A stretch of 64,000 nt of DNA from Acetobacter estunensis. Its GTDB lineage: Bacteria; Pseudomonadota; Alphaproteobacteria; Acetobacterales; Acetobacteraceae. The stretch covers positions 310,001 to 374,000 of the forward strand of contig NZ_JAHRDV010000002.1 in the NCBI RefSeq assembly GCF_019083805.1, written 5' to 3'. Position numbers and translations under genes: made by a program. Of this stretch, positions 1-8,641 are shown piece after piece; position 1 is the stretch's first letter, and each line of letters begins with the position of its first letter. The notes under the pieces were generated by a model. It was not told where the DNA came from and made no database searches. It saw only the letters and a list, made by a program, of their open reading frames with translations.

Positions 1-1176
1 ATCCGTCTCACCCCGGATGACGGCACCGGATCCTGCCACCTCGATATAGGCATAGTATTGAACGACGGGCAGGATATCCTCTTCCAGAAGTTTGACGGCG
101 TGAGGCGTGTCGGACGTCGTGTTGTCACCATCTGAGGCCTGGGCCACGTAGATGTTCCACTGTTGCGCGGGATAACGTGCTCGTTGGACATGGATCATTT
201 CTTCCAGCGCAGTCGACACTACCGTTCCGCCCGTGCGCGGATCGTGGAAAAACGTTTCCTCATCCACCTCCTCGGCCGTCTCCGCATGTCGAATGAAGAC
301 GATATCGAGTGTCTTGTAACGTTTCTCCAGAAAGACATGCAGGAGAAGGAAGAACTGCTTGGCCAGTTCTTTCATGCGCTCCGTCATGGAACCGGAAACA
401 TCCATCAGACAGAACATAACGGCACGCGTGGAGGGCTTGGGAGTAGGCGCGAACCGTCGATAACGTAGATCCACTGGATCGACCCAAGGAATACGGTTGA
501 GCCGCTGCCGCAAAGCGCCGCGTCGTTCACGCAGTTCTTCAAGTTCGAGCAGAGCCGCGTCCGAAAGCGGACGTTCCTCTTCCAATTGCTCGATGCGCGC
601 TTCCACCTCCTTCAGTTCCGCCGGTTTGGGCCGCCCAAGACCAATACGGCGTGCCATGGAGTGCCGCATGGTGCGCCCAAGATCGAGTTGGGAGGGAGAT
701 CCCTCGCTGCTCAGGCCTGCACGGCTGGGTGTCGTGGTTTCCGTTGCCGCCAACTCGCGTTTTACAAGATCTGGCAACTCCAGATCGCCGAAGAAGAGAT
801 CAAGGAATTCGTCGCGTGACAGCAGGAAACGATAGGAATCCTCCCCACCACCGTCCGTCCCAGCCTGTCCCGCACCGCCACCACCGGCACCGCCGCCCGA
901 AGGAGGACGCCGCAGACGATCGCCGCGCGAAAACTCGTGATTGCCAGAGAGGACAATATGCCGCTTTCCTTCCGTAAACACCCGATGGAAACCGGGTTCA
1001 TGCAGAGCATCCGCCGGGATGGTGACAGCATTGCCCTGCCCCGTGTCACGGATGCGTCCATTGGCCACGGCTTCACGCACCGCTTCCTGTACCGCTCCGC
1101 GCGCCCTTTCCAGCGCACGTCGGCGGTTTTCCAGATTTTTACCGTGTGGATTGGACCGTCTGTCGATAATTTCCAA
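1..1176 (-). CDS. yeaH: YeaH/YhbH family (DUF444) protein, 3' end outside window
   Basis: The frame is open from 1176 to the window edge (392 codons, no stop), so the C-terminus is missing. The protein begins LEIIDRRSNPHGKN, as this family does. Around residue 259 it carries a DVSGSM motif typical of a von Willebrand A-like metal-binding fold. A Gly-rich stretch follows the N-terminal third. No ATG is available. The start is a TTG at 1174-1176 with a GGGAG ribosome-binding site about 9 bases upstream. It follows prkA by 26 bp on the same strand. YeaH proteins are known as partners of the PrkA kinase (YeaG) in stress and starvation adaptation, often with SpoVR/YcgB next in line, which would lie left of the window. 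The biochemical role is unknown. The missing end and the TTG start explain why simple ORF calls overlook it. Confidence 0.9.
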   Translation of the reverse strand, partial: MEIIDRRSNPHGKNLENRRRALERARGAVQEAVREAVANGRIRDTGQGNAVTIPADALHEPGFHRVFTEGKRHIVLSGNHEFSRGDRLRRPPSGGGAGGGGAGQAGTDGGGEDSYRFLLSRDEFLDLFFGDLELPDLVKRELAATETTTPSRAGLSSEGSPSQLDLGRTMRHSMARRIGLGRPKPAELKEVEARIEQLEEERPLSDAALLELEELRERRGALRQRLNRIPWVDPVDLRYRRFAPTPKPSTRAVMFCLMDVSGSMTERMKELAKQFFLLLHVFLEKRYKTLDIVFIRHAETAEEVDEETFFHDPRTGGTVVSTALEEMIHVQRARYPAQQWNIYVAQASDGDNTTSDTPHAVKLLEEDILPVVQYYAYIEVAGSGAVIRGETD

Positions 1177-1202
1177 AGCGCCACTCCCGAGCTTTCGGTG
1201 TG

Positions 1203-3149
1203 TCAGGCGGACTGCTTCACGCGCATGTACCATTCAACGAGCCGGCGCACCTGCCGTTCCGTGTATCCGCGCTCCATCATGCGTTCCACGAACTCGTCAT
1301 GCTTGCGTTCTGTATCTCCATCCTTCTTGGACCCGAAACTGATGACCGGCAGCAGGTCTTCCACCTGGCTGAACATCCGCTTCTCGATGACATCGCGGAT
1401 TTTCTCATAAGCGTTCCATGAAGGGTTATGGCCGCCGTTGGAGGCCCGCGCGCGCAGCGAGAACTTCACCACTTCGTTGCGGAAGTCCTTGGGATTGGCG
1501 ATACCCGCAGGCTTCTCGATCTTGGTCAGTTCCGCATTGAGCAGATCACGATTGAGCATCTGCCCGGTGTCGGGATCCTTGAAATCCTGATCCTCAATCC
1601 AAGCGTCGGCATAATCCAGATAGCGGTCGAACAGGTTCTGTCCGTAATCGTTGTAGCTCTCCAGATAAGCTTTCTGGATTTCATTGCCGAGAAACTCGGC
1701 ATAACGCCCAGCCAGTTCGGATTTCAGAACAGCAAGGTAGTTCGCCTCCACTTCCGGGGGGAACTGCTCACGCCGCACGGTCTGCTCCAGCACATACATC
1801 AGATGCACAGGATCAGCCGAAATCTCGGTGGAGTCATGGTTGAAGGTGGCCGACAGCACCTTGTAGGCAAAGCGCGTGGAGACACCGTCCATACCTTCAT
1901 CCACACCCGCCGCATCGCGATATTCCTGCATGGTGCGGGCTTTCGGATCCGTCTCGCGGATATTTTCTCCGTCATAAACCCGCAGCTTTGCATACTGCGT
2001 GGAGTTCGGGTGCGGCTTGAGGCGTGAAAGCACGGCAAAGCGGGCCAGCATGTCGAGCGTGTTGGGCGCAAGCGGCGCGTCTTTCAGAGCCGAACTGTCC
2101 ACCAGTTTTTCATAGATCTTCGCCTCCTCCGTCACCCGCAGGCAGTAAGGCACCTTGATGACGGAGACACGATCGAGAAACGCCTCATTCGTGCGGTTGT
2201 TGCGAAAGCTCTGCCATTCCGCTTCGTTCGAGTGAGCGAGGATCACACCCGTAAAGGGAATGGAGCCGATATTCTCCGTGCCAACATAATTGCCTTCCTG
2301 CGTAGCCGTCAGCAGTGGGTGCAGCATTTTGATCGGCGCCTTGAACATCTCGACGAATTCAAGGATGCCCTGATTGGCGCGGTTCAAACCGCCCGAGAAG
2401 CTGTAGGCATCCGGATCGTTCTGGCTGAAATGTTCAAGCTGGCGGATGTCCACCTTGCCCACCAACGCCGAGACGTCCTGATTGTTGTCGTCTCCCGGTT
2501 CGGTCTTGGCGATGGCAATCTGGCGCAGGCGTGAAGGATGCAGCTTCACCACCGTAAAGCGCGAAATATCGCCGTCGAACTCTTCCAACCGTTTGAGCGC
2601 CCAAGGGCTTGCGATTCCGGTCAGTACGCGACGTGGGATGGCGTAATCGCGCTCCAGCGCGTCTCCCATCGTGAAAGGATCGAAAAGGCCGAGCGGGCTT
2701 TCGAAAATCGGGCTGAGATGACGACCGGCCTTGAGCACGTAGATCGGTTCATGCTCCATCAGGCTCTTCAGCCGTTCACCCAGAGAGGATTTGCCGCCGC
2801 CCACTGGACCCAGCAGATAGATGATCTGCTTGCGTTCCTCCAACCCCTGGGCGGCATGACGGAAGAAGCCCACGATCTGTTCGATCGTCTCCTCCATTCC
2901 GTAGAAATCTTTGAAGGCAGGATAGGTCCGCACCGTACGGTTCATGAAGATGCGCGAAAGGCGGGGATCGCGGGAGGTGTCCACAAGTACCGGCTCACCG
3001 ATTGCCTTGAGCATGCGCTCGGCGGCGCTGGCGTAGCAGGACGGGTCTGTTCGGCACAAATCCAGATAGTCGGCAAGGCTCATTTCGGTCTCGCGATGCC
3101 GGTCACGCATCGCGGTAGCGAGAGAAAAGACGTCAGAGACAGAAGCCAT
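1203..3149 (-). CDS. prkA: PrkA family serine protein kinase
   Basis: This 648-residue protein matches the usual PrkA/YeaG length and layout: an N-terminal AAA-type module with Walker A GPVGGGKSS at residues 114-122, then a C-terminal PrkA kinase-like region. The family is a cytoplasmic serine kinase/ATPase acting in stationary-phase and nutrient-stress responses; some members also behave as AAA+ proteases. The ATG at 3149 is supported by a CGGAGAGC ribosome-binding site about 8 bases upstream. It is first in the prkA-yeaH unit and the 473 bp gap upstream should hold its promoter. No exact sigma-54 or EcfG-type promoter was found there by eye. Assignment to the family is secure; the substrate is not visible from sequence. 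Confidence 0.95.
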   Translation of the reverse strand: MASVSDVFSLATAMRDRHRETEMSLADYLDLCRTDPSCYASAAERMLKAIGEPVLVDTSRDPRLSRIFMNRTVRTYPAFKDFYGMEETIEQIVGFFRHAAQGLEERKQIIYLLGPVGGGKSSLGERLKSLMEHEPIYVLKAGRHLSPIFESPLGLFDPFTMGDALERDYAIPRRVLTGIASPWALKRLEEFDGDISRFTVVKLHPSRLRQIAIAKTEPGDDNNQDVSALVGKVDIRQLEHFSQNDPDAYSFSGGLNRANQGILEFVEMFKAPIKMLHPLLTATQEGNYVGTENIGSIPFTGVILAHSNEAEWQSFRNNRTNEAFLDRVSVIKVPYCLRVTEEAKIYEKLVDSSALKDAPLAPNTLDMLARFAVLSRLKPHPNSTQYAKLRVYDGENIRETDPKARTMQEYRDAAGVDEGMDGVSTRFAYKVLSATFNHDSTEISADPVHLMYVLEQTVRREQFPPEVEANYLAVLKSELAGRYAEFLGNEIQKAYLESYNDYGQNLFDRYLDYADAWIEDQDFKDPDTGQMLNRDLLNAELTKIEKPAGIANPKDFRNEVVKFSLRARASNGGHNPSWNAYEKIRDVIEKRMFSQVEDLLPVISFGSKKDGDTERKHDEFVERMMERGYTERQVRRLVEWYMRVKQSA

Positions 3150-3622
3150 ATGTCACGCTCTCCGAGAGATGTCAGCGATACTGCTGTGGCGCCGGGAAAA
3201 CCCTTTCAGGTGGGATGGGAGGAGGGTCGGAACTGTCGCCCGGACATCAGTCTGACCGTTCCAACCGCGAACCGGCAGAACATATTTGCCGAAATGCTCT
3301 TCGTCTCTGTCTTCGACTCGTAAACAGGGGTTGTCTTGCAGACAGAAAGCGGGCAAAAGGCGCGGTTCGTGTGGTGTTCATGCAATCACGCTATCGAACA
3401 CACCACGACATTTTCAAGAGAAATCGCGAGCAGCTTTCGGAAACGCGAAGAACGCGGCTCTTATCTTTGACGATTTATGCCAATGATCCGAACGGGTTGT
3501 GCAAAACGTCACCCGGTCTCAGTGTTAAATTGTCGCCTGCGATGTGATGAACATGCCTCACACAGAGTCGCGCCCGACATGCGGACGATTCCAAACCCTG
3601 TCCGACAGACGCCGTGATCCTC
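3150..3622. other. 473 bp intergenic region upstream of prkA
   Basis: No convincing gene is seen. Short open frames occur on both strands (for example 3153-3356 minus), but they have no ribosome-binding site and no recognisable protein. The region must contain the prkA promoter, since prkA reads leftward from 3149, and the 3' end of the MBL hydrolase transcript arriving from the right. GGAAC at about 3229 and GTTCC about 25 bases further on form an inverted pair, but the spacing does not fit a known alphaproteobacterial stress promoter. Confidence 0.5.
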
Positions 3623-4441
3623 TCAGATTACCGCGGAAAACGGCGCGTTGAAGACCATTCCGTCAAACGCCGCCTCTATCCCTTCGGGCAAAGTCCGCTC
3701 CAACGTGGCCCAGTCCATGAAGGGGCCAAGATGCGTGAGAATGGTGCGACGTGGTGCGATACGGTCACGCCATTCCAGCACCTGCCCCAGCCACGCATGC
3801 GCTGAATGGGGCTTCATCTGAAGGCAATCGACCATCCACGTGTCCACGCCTTCGAGACAGGCCAGCGCGTCTTCCGACAGTTCCACCACGTCCGTGCAGT
3901 AAGCAAAACCACCGCAGCGGAACCCGAGTGACTCGATCCGTCCATGACGCTGCGTGAAGACATCAAGCTCCAGCCCCACGATCTCCACCTTGCCACGGGG
4001 AGGAATGACACGGGCCTCCACTCCGGGACGAAAGGCATCCTGTGGAGTCCATGGGCGAAAAGCGTAGTCGAACCGTGTTCGAATGTCAGAGAGCGTGTGC
4101 TCGGTTCCGAATGCCTCGATCGGCCGCCCTAGCTTCCAGTTAAATGGCCGCACATCGTCCAGCCCCGCGATATGATCGGCATGGGCGTGAGTATAAAAAA
4201 TGGCGTCAGCGTGGGAGATTCCGCAGGCCAGAAGCTGGTTACGCATGTCCGGCCCTGTGTCCACCAGCAGACGACGACCATCGGGAGCCGTGAGCAGGAT
4301 GGACGCGCGCGTGCGACGGTTGCGTGGCTCTGTCGGATCGCAATCGCCCCAGTCGCCCTTTCCGTCCACGCCGCCAATCAACGGCACGCCGGAAGAACCG
4401 CCGCAACCCAGAACGGTGACGGTCAGGAGCTTATCGGACAC
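3623..4441 (-). CDS. MBL-fold metallo-hydrolase (PhnP-like phosphodiesterase family)
   Basis: The 272-residue protein has the metallo-beta-lactamase metal motif THAHADH at residues 84-90. An early VTVLGCGGSSGVP segment and the VDTGPDMR strand are typical of the PhnP/cyclic phosphodiesterase branch. Such enzymes bind two metal ions and hydrolyse phosphodiester bonds, for example phosphoribosyl cyclic phosphate in PhnP. No phn genes are nearby, so the substrate is open. It sits 24 bp downstream of tatD at the end of the long minus-strand cell wall and replication block. This gene pairing (metG-tatD-MBL) recurs in alphaproteobacteria and suggests a housekeeping role. Confidence 0.85.
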   Translation of the reverse strand: MSDKLLTVTVLGCGGSSGVPLIGGVDGKGDWGDCDPTEPRNRRTRASILLTAPDGRRLLVDTGPDMRNQLLACGISHADAIFYTHAHADHIAGLDDVRPFNWKLGRPIEAFGTEHTLSDIRTRFDYAFRPWTPQDAFRPGVEARVIPPRGKVEIVGLELDVFTQRHGRIESLGFRCGGFAYCTDVVELSEDALACLEGVDTWMVDCLQMKPHSAHAWLGQVLEWRDRIAPRRTILTHLGPFMDWATLERTLPEGIEAAFDGMVFNAPFSAVI

Positions 4442-4465
4442 GCGCGGATCTCCCGGAACACAATG

Positions 4466-5257
4466 TCAGTGCGCCTTGGTGAAAAGGCGATGAAAATTGG
4501 TCGTCGTCGTCTCGGCAAAGGCTTCATCGTCCAGACCATGAAGCTGCGCCACCACACTGGCCGTAAGAGCCGTGTAACCCGGTTCGTTCCGTTTGCCGCG
4601 CTTGGGAACGGGCGCAAGAAAGGGTGAATCCGTCTCCACCAATATCCGATCCAGTGGCACCTGCTCCGCGATGTCACGCAGATCCTGCGTTTTAGGGAAG
4701 GTCACAAGACCGGAAAAGCTGACATACCCGCCCAGATCGAGCGTTGTGCGCGCCAGTTCCGGACCTGAAGCAAAGCAGTGCAGCAGAAACGGAAACGCGC
4801 CCCGGGTCTCGGTCTCGTCCCGCAGGATCTCGGCCACATCCTCATCTGCCTGACGGGCATGAATGACCAGAGGCAGGCCGCTCAGGCGCGCAGCGTGAAT
4901 ATGGGCACGAAAGCTCGCGTGCTGGGTGGGACGAACCTCGGGTGCGCCGTGGAAATAATCCAGTCCGCTTTCTCCGATCGCCACGACTTCCGGCGCATCC
5001 GCCAACGCCACGATCTCTTCAGCCTGCGGCACACCTTCTTCCATAACGTGGTCCGGATGCGTACCGATTGCACACCAGATGGAAAGATCCGGCCGCGCGT
5101 GACGGGTCAGCGCTTTCTGCACCTGCTGATGCGAGAGGCGCGTGCCGATGGTGACCATACCGTCCAGACCAGCCTCCCGTGCGCGATCAAGAAGACCCGG
5201 CATCTCCTCATCCGAAAAATGGTCGAGGTGACAGTGACTGTCGATCAGGCCGGTCAT
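4466..5257 (-). CDS. tatD: TatD family metal-dependent hydrolase (YcfH type)
   Basis: The protein (263 residues, normal for the family) starts with LIDSHCHLDH, giving the H8-x-H10 metal pair. It has GESGLDY at residues 95-101, a buried histidine in PLVIHAR, and the family signature ending VETDSPFLAP. TatD proteins are TIM-barrel metal-dependent nucleases: exonuclease activity on DNA and D-tyrosyl-type ester activities have been described for members. The ATG overlaps the metG stop by 4 bp, which implies translational coupling. The link with metG and holB is a common bacterial arrangement. Confidence 0.93.
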   Translation of the reverse strand: MTGLIDSHCHLDHFSDEEMPGLLDRAREAGLDGMVTIGTRLSHQQVQKALTRHARPDLSIWCAIGTHPDHVMEEGVPQAEEIVALADAPEVVAIGESGLDYFHGAPEVRPTQHASFRAHIHAARLSGLPLVIHARQADEDVAEILRDETETRGAFPFLLHCFASGPELARTTLDLGGYVSFSGLVTFPKTQDLRDIAEQVPLDRILVETDSPFLAPVPKRGKRNEPGYTALTASVVAQLHGLDDEAFAETTTTNFHRLFTKAH

Positions 5258-6801
5258 TTCGCACCCTCACCTTCCGGTGCGACATAGCGCGGGAAGATAC
5301 CTTCGGGTTTCGGCAACGGACGACCCGCGGGCAATGGCACGTCAAGCGCATCGAAATCACGCTCGTCCGTCTCCACCCCAAGCTGTGTGAGCATCCGGTC
5401 CATGCTGCCGGGCATATAGGGCTGAAGCACCGTGGCAATGGCACGCAAGGCATCCGCCAGAACGCGCAGGACATCGGCCATGCGCTCCGGATCGGTTTTC
5501 TTGAGCGCCCATGGTGCCTGATGGTCAATATAGGCGTTACAGGCGCGGATCAGCTTCCACACCTCTTCCAATGCGTCCGTTAGCGCCACACGCGCGATCT
5601 GCGCTTTCATCACATCCGGCAGCACAGCCGCCTGTCCGAGCAGATGCGCGTCCGCTTCTGTGTGCTTGCCCTGCGCTGGCAGCAACCCCCCGCAGTTGCG
5701 CGCAATCAGAGAGAGCGTGCGTTGAGCCAGATTGCCCAGATCGTTCGCCAACTCGACATTCATGCGGTTGATTAGTGAGCGACGCGACAGATCGCTGTCC
5801 CCACCGAACGGCACTTCACGCATCAGGAAGAAGCGCACGGCGTCCAGTCCGAACTCGGCCACCAGATCGCGCGGGTCGATGACATTGCCGAGCGATTTGC
5901 TCATCTTCTCACCTTCGACCGTCCACCAGCCGTTGGAGAAGACCATCTTCGGCAGTTCAATGCCCGCGGCCATCAGGAAGGCAGGCCAATACACCGTGTG
6001 GAAACGGGCAATGTCCTTGCCCACCAGATGCAGGTTGGCGGGCCAGAACGCCATGCGTGGACTGTTGGTGTCGGGATAGCCAAGTGCCGTGAGATAGTTG
6101 GTCAGGGCATCGAACCACACATACATGACGTGGTCCGCATCGCCCGGCACTGGCACGCCCCATTTGAAGCTCGTGCGGCTGATGGACAGGTCGCGCAGAC
6201 CCTGCTTGACGAAGCTGACAATCTCGTTGCGACGGCCTGCCGGTCCGATGAAATCGGGATGCGTCTCATAGAGTTCGAGCAGTTTGTCCTGATAGGCCGA
6301 AAGCTTGAAGAAATAAGACGGCTCGCGCATCCATTCGACCGGTGCGCCCGTGGGCGCGACCTTGGTGCCGTCCGGGCGCGTGGTGATTTCGTCCTCATTG
6401 TAGAACGCCTCGTCACGCAGAGCGTACCAGCCCTCATACGCACCGAGATAAATATCGCCGTTGGCCGCGACTTTTTCCCAGATGGCCTGAGCACCCTTGA
6501 TATGGCGCGGTTCGGTCGTGCGGATGAAGTCGTCGTAGGAGATGTTCATTGCATCCGCTACGGCACGGAAATCGTTGGAAATCCGATCCGTGAACGCCTG
6601 CGGAGCTTCACCGGCGGCCTGCGCGGCCTGTTCCACTTTCTGCCCGTGCTCATCCGTGCCGGTCAGAAAGAACACGTCATCCCCACACAGACGATGGAAA
6701 CGGGCAACGATGTCGGCAGCGATCGAGGTGTAGGCATGGCCGATATGGGGCGCGCCGTTCACATAATAGATCGGTGTCGTGACGTAGAAACGGCCGGTCA
6801 T
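5254..6801 (-). CDS. metG: Methionyl-tRNA synthetase
   Basis: Methionyl-tRNA synthetase charges tRNA-Met with methionine in the cytoplasm. The class I signatures are intact: HIGH at residues 19-22 and KMSKS at 299-303. At 515 residues it is the short form without the C-terminal EMAP-like tRNA-binding domain. The CxxC zinc knuckle pairs of the E. coli-type enzyme are also absent, which places it in the zinc-free alphaproteobacterial type. The 147 bp before it back to holB contain no gene. Its 3' end overlaps tatD by 4 bp. An elongator tRNA-Met, a substrate for this enzyme, is encoded at 17747. Confidence 0.97.
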   Translation of the reverse strand: MTGRFYVTTPIYYVNGAPHIGHAYTSIAADIVARFHRLCGDDVFFLTGTDEHGQKVEQAAQAAGEAPQAFTDRISNDFRAVADAMNISYDDFIRTTEPRHIKGAQAIWEKVAANGDIYLGAYEGWYALRDEAFYNEDEITTRPDGTKVAPTGAPVEWMREPSYFFKLSAYQDKLLELYETHPDFIGPAGRRNEIVSFVKQGLRDLSISRTSFKWGVPVPGDADHVMYVWFDALTNYLTALGYPDTNSPRMAFWPANLHLVGKDIARFHTVYWPAFLMAAGIELPKMVFSNGWWTVEGEKMSKSLGNVIDPRDLVAEFGLDAVRFFLMREVPFGGDSDLSRRSLINRMNVELANDLGNLAQRTLSLIARNCGGLLPAQGKHTEADAHLLGQAAVLPDVMKAQIARVALTDALEEVWKLIRACNAYIDHQAPWALKKTDPERMADVLRVLADALRAIATVLQPYMPGSMDRMLTQLGVETDERDFDALDVPLPAGRPLPKPEGIFPRYVAPEGEGAK

Positions 6802-6948
6802 GTCCTGCTCTTCTCAATCCTGCTGTCTACATGGGTCGCGACAGTACGAAGGCGAGAGGCTTCGCAATGTCGGCCTGCGATGTTGCGCCACACATATCGG
6901 AACACGCCCGCTCCCGCGACCCCTGCGGGACAAAAACACGTAGCCGCC

Positions 6949-7956
6949 TCAGCTTCGGCCCGCTGTTGCCGCGAGTGTCAAAGCCTCAATGACCGCTTCC
7001 TGCTTATCGAGGTTGAACCGTTCGGTCTGCTCCCGCAAGCTGGCAATCTGATGCCAGACATCGGCAAGATGCGCCCCACGCGCAAGCGGTGCACTCCGCG
7101 CGGCATTGGCCAGAGCGTTTCCCAGAAGACCGAAGAACAGCGCAAAAACCGTATCACCACTCCGGCCCAGCGTCTCGGCCACATCCAGAGTGCGTCCAGC
7201 GGGCATTCCGGATAGGGCTTCGTGCGCCAGCTTTTCAAGAGCGCCGCCCTTGTCAGCCAGCAGCGTCAACGCCCGCCCCGGCGAGCCTTGCGCCAGTGGC
7301 AACACCCGCGCGATTTCCTGTGGCTCGGCCTCCGGCGCGACACGGTCCAGCACGCGGCGCATTTCGGTTTCACTCAACGGCAGGACCGAAAGTTTGCGGA
7401 CACGGCTGCGGATGGTGGGCAACAAAGCACCGGGCGTGGCGCTGGTCAGGATCAGGATCGCCCGCGCGGGTGGCTCTTCAAGAATCTTGAGCAACGCATT
7501 CGCGGCATTGCGATTCATGGCCTCAGCCGTGTCGATGATAACCACCCGCCAGCCACCTTCCGCCGCCGTGCGGTGCATAAAAGCGTTGATGGGCCGGATT
7601 TCATCCGCCACGATTTCTCCACGAAACCGCTGGCGTTTTTCATCGAAACTGCGGCCCACGGCCAGCAAGTCAGGATGCGAACCTGCCGTTACGAGATGTC
7701 CGGCCTGCGAAGCACCGTCCTGAGCGTTGAGCAGTATTCGCGCCATGCGAAAGGCAAGCGCCGTCTTGCCGATACCTTCCGGCCCCGTCAGCAGCCATGC
7801 GTGATGCAGGCGCCCCGAGGCGAAGGCTTTGGCGAACACCGCAAGTTCCGCCTCATGCCCGACCAGCGCGAGCGACGCCTGCCGGGCCGCATCCAGAGGC
7901 GAAACCACCGCATTGGGATCGGCCTCGGCAGCCGAAGTGGCACGACGCGCGGCCAA
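6949..7956 (-). CDS. holB: DNA polymerase III subunit delta'
   Basis: This is the clamp-loader subunit delta' (335 residues). It has a P-loop GPEGIGKT at residues 58-65 and a conserved NALLKILEEPP segment followed by a TIRSR stretch corresponding to the SRC motif region of clamp loaders. The P-loop is retained although delta' is often inactive as an ATPase. It loads the beta clamp together with tau/gamma and delta. The start lies 3 bp after the tmk stop, and the tmk-holB order is common in bacteria. The N-terminal 20 residues are Ala-rich and little conserved, so a start slightly downstream is possible. Confidence 0.93.
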   Translation of the reverse strand: MAARRATSAAEADPNAVVSPLDAARQASLALVGHEAELAVFAKAFASGRLHHAWLLTGPEGIGKTALAFRMARILLNAQDGASQAGHLVTAGSHPDLLAVGRSFDEKRQRFRGEIVADEIRPINAFMHRTAAEGGWRVVIIDTAEAMNRNAANALLKILEEPPARAILILTSATPGALLPTIRSRVRKLSVLPLSETEMRRVLDRVAPEAEPQEIARVLPLAQGSPGRALTLLADKGGALEKLAHEALSGMPAGRTLDVAETLGRSGDTVFALFFGLLGNALANAARSAPLARGAHLADVWHQIASLREQTERFNLDKQEAVIEALTLAATAGRS

Positions 7957-7959
7957 TGG

Positions 7960-8637
7960 TCAGCGCCCTTTCAGAAAGGTCTCGATAATCTCCACGACAC
8001 GTGCCGTCACGCTTTCCACGCTCGCGGATTCAGACGACACACGCGCGAAACGGGCGGGTTCATGCGCGGCAATCGTCTGGAAGCCCTGTGCCACGCGTGC
8101 ATGAAACTCCTGATCGGCCCGCTCATAACGATCCAGAATCGCTGCTGCCCCCTCAGGTGCATTCGCAGCAGCCCGCGCGGCAATACGCCTGTGCCCTGTC
8201 TCAAGACCGACTTCGAACAACACAGTCAGATCAGGATCGAGATCGATCAGGCCGCGCAGGGAGGCGATCAGGCCGATCAGGCCAGCATCGCCCTGCCCCC
8301 GCCCATATCCTTGATAAGCCATGGTTGAATCGAAGAACCGATCGCACAGCACGATCTGCCCCGCCGCGATGGCAGGACGGATCACACGGTCCACATGATC
8401 GCACCGTGCCGCGAAATGCGTCATGATTTCGGCCCGCGCCGACAAATCGTGCTTGCCGAACAGCAGCAGTTCACGCAGCGCCTCCGCCCCCGGCGAACCA
8501 CCGGGTTCCCGGGTGGCCACGACCGTATGCCCCATCTCCGTTAGCTGCGCAGCAACGAGGCGGAGCTGTGTGGATTTGCCCGCGCCTTCTCCGCCCTCGA
8601 AAGTGATGAATGCGCCGCGTGCCAGCGTGCTGCTCAT
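7960..8637 (-). CDS. tmk: Thymidylate kinase (dTMP kinase)
   Basis: The enzyme phosphorylates dTMP to dTDP for DNA synthesis. The 225-residue protein has P-loop GGEGAGKST at residues 15-23 and the DRFFDSTMAYQGYGRG block that positions the nucleotide (DRY/DRF motif). The C-terminal part contains DRYERADQEF, as in other bacterial Tmk. It lies between the D-Ala-D-Ala carboxypeptidase (4 bp upstream) and holB (3 bp downstream), so co-transcription is nearly certain. Length and motifs are normal. Confidence 0.96.
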   Translation of the reverse strand: MSSTLARGAFITFEGGEGAGKSTQLRLVAAQLTEMGHTVVATREPGGSPGAEALRELLLFGKHDLSARAEIMTHFAARCDHVDRVIRPAIAAGQIVLCDRFFDSTMAYQGYGRGQGDAGLIGLIASLRGLIDLDPDLTVLFEVGLETGHRRIAARAAANAPEGAAAILDRYERADQEFHARVAQGFQTIAAHEPARFARVSSESASVESVTARVVEIIETFLKGR

Positions 8638-8641
8638 CGGA

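Noticed and set aside
3225-3265. GGAAC...CGTTCC pair as an EcfG-type stress promoter for prkA
   Set aside because: The spacing is about 23 bases instead of 16-17, so it does not fit.
3153-3356. 67-codon minus-strand frame in the prkA upstream gap
   Set aside because: It has no ribosome-binding site or family resemblance and covers the probable promoter of prkA.
6900-6948. Hairpin CCCGC-GACCCCT-GCGGG after holB as a terminator
   Set aside because: The stem has only 5 bp and there is no T run on the correct side in the minus direction.
5998-7215. Long plus-strand open frame (405 codons) opposite metG and holB
   Set aside because: It lies antisense to well-defined metG and holB, has no recognisable domain and is explained by high-GC codon bias.
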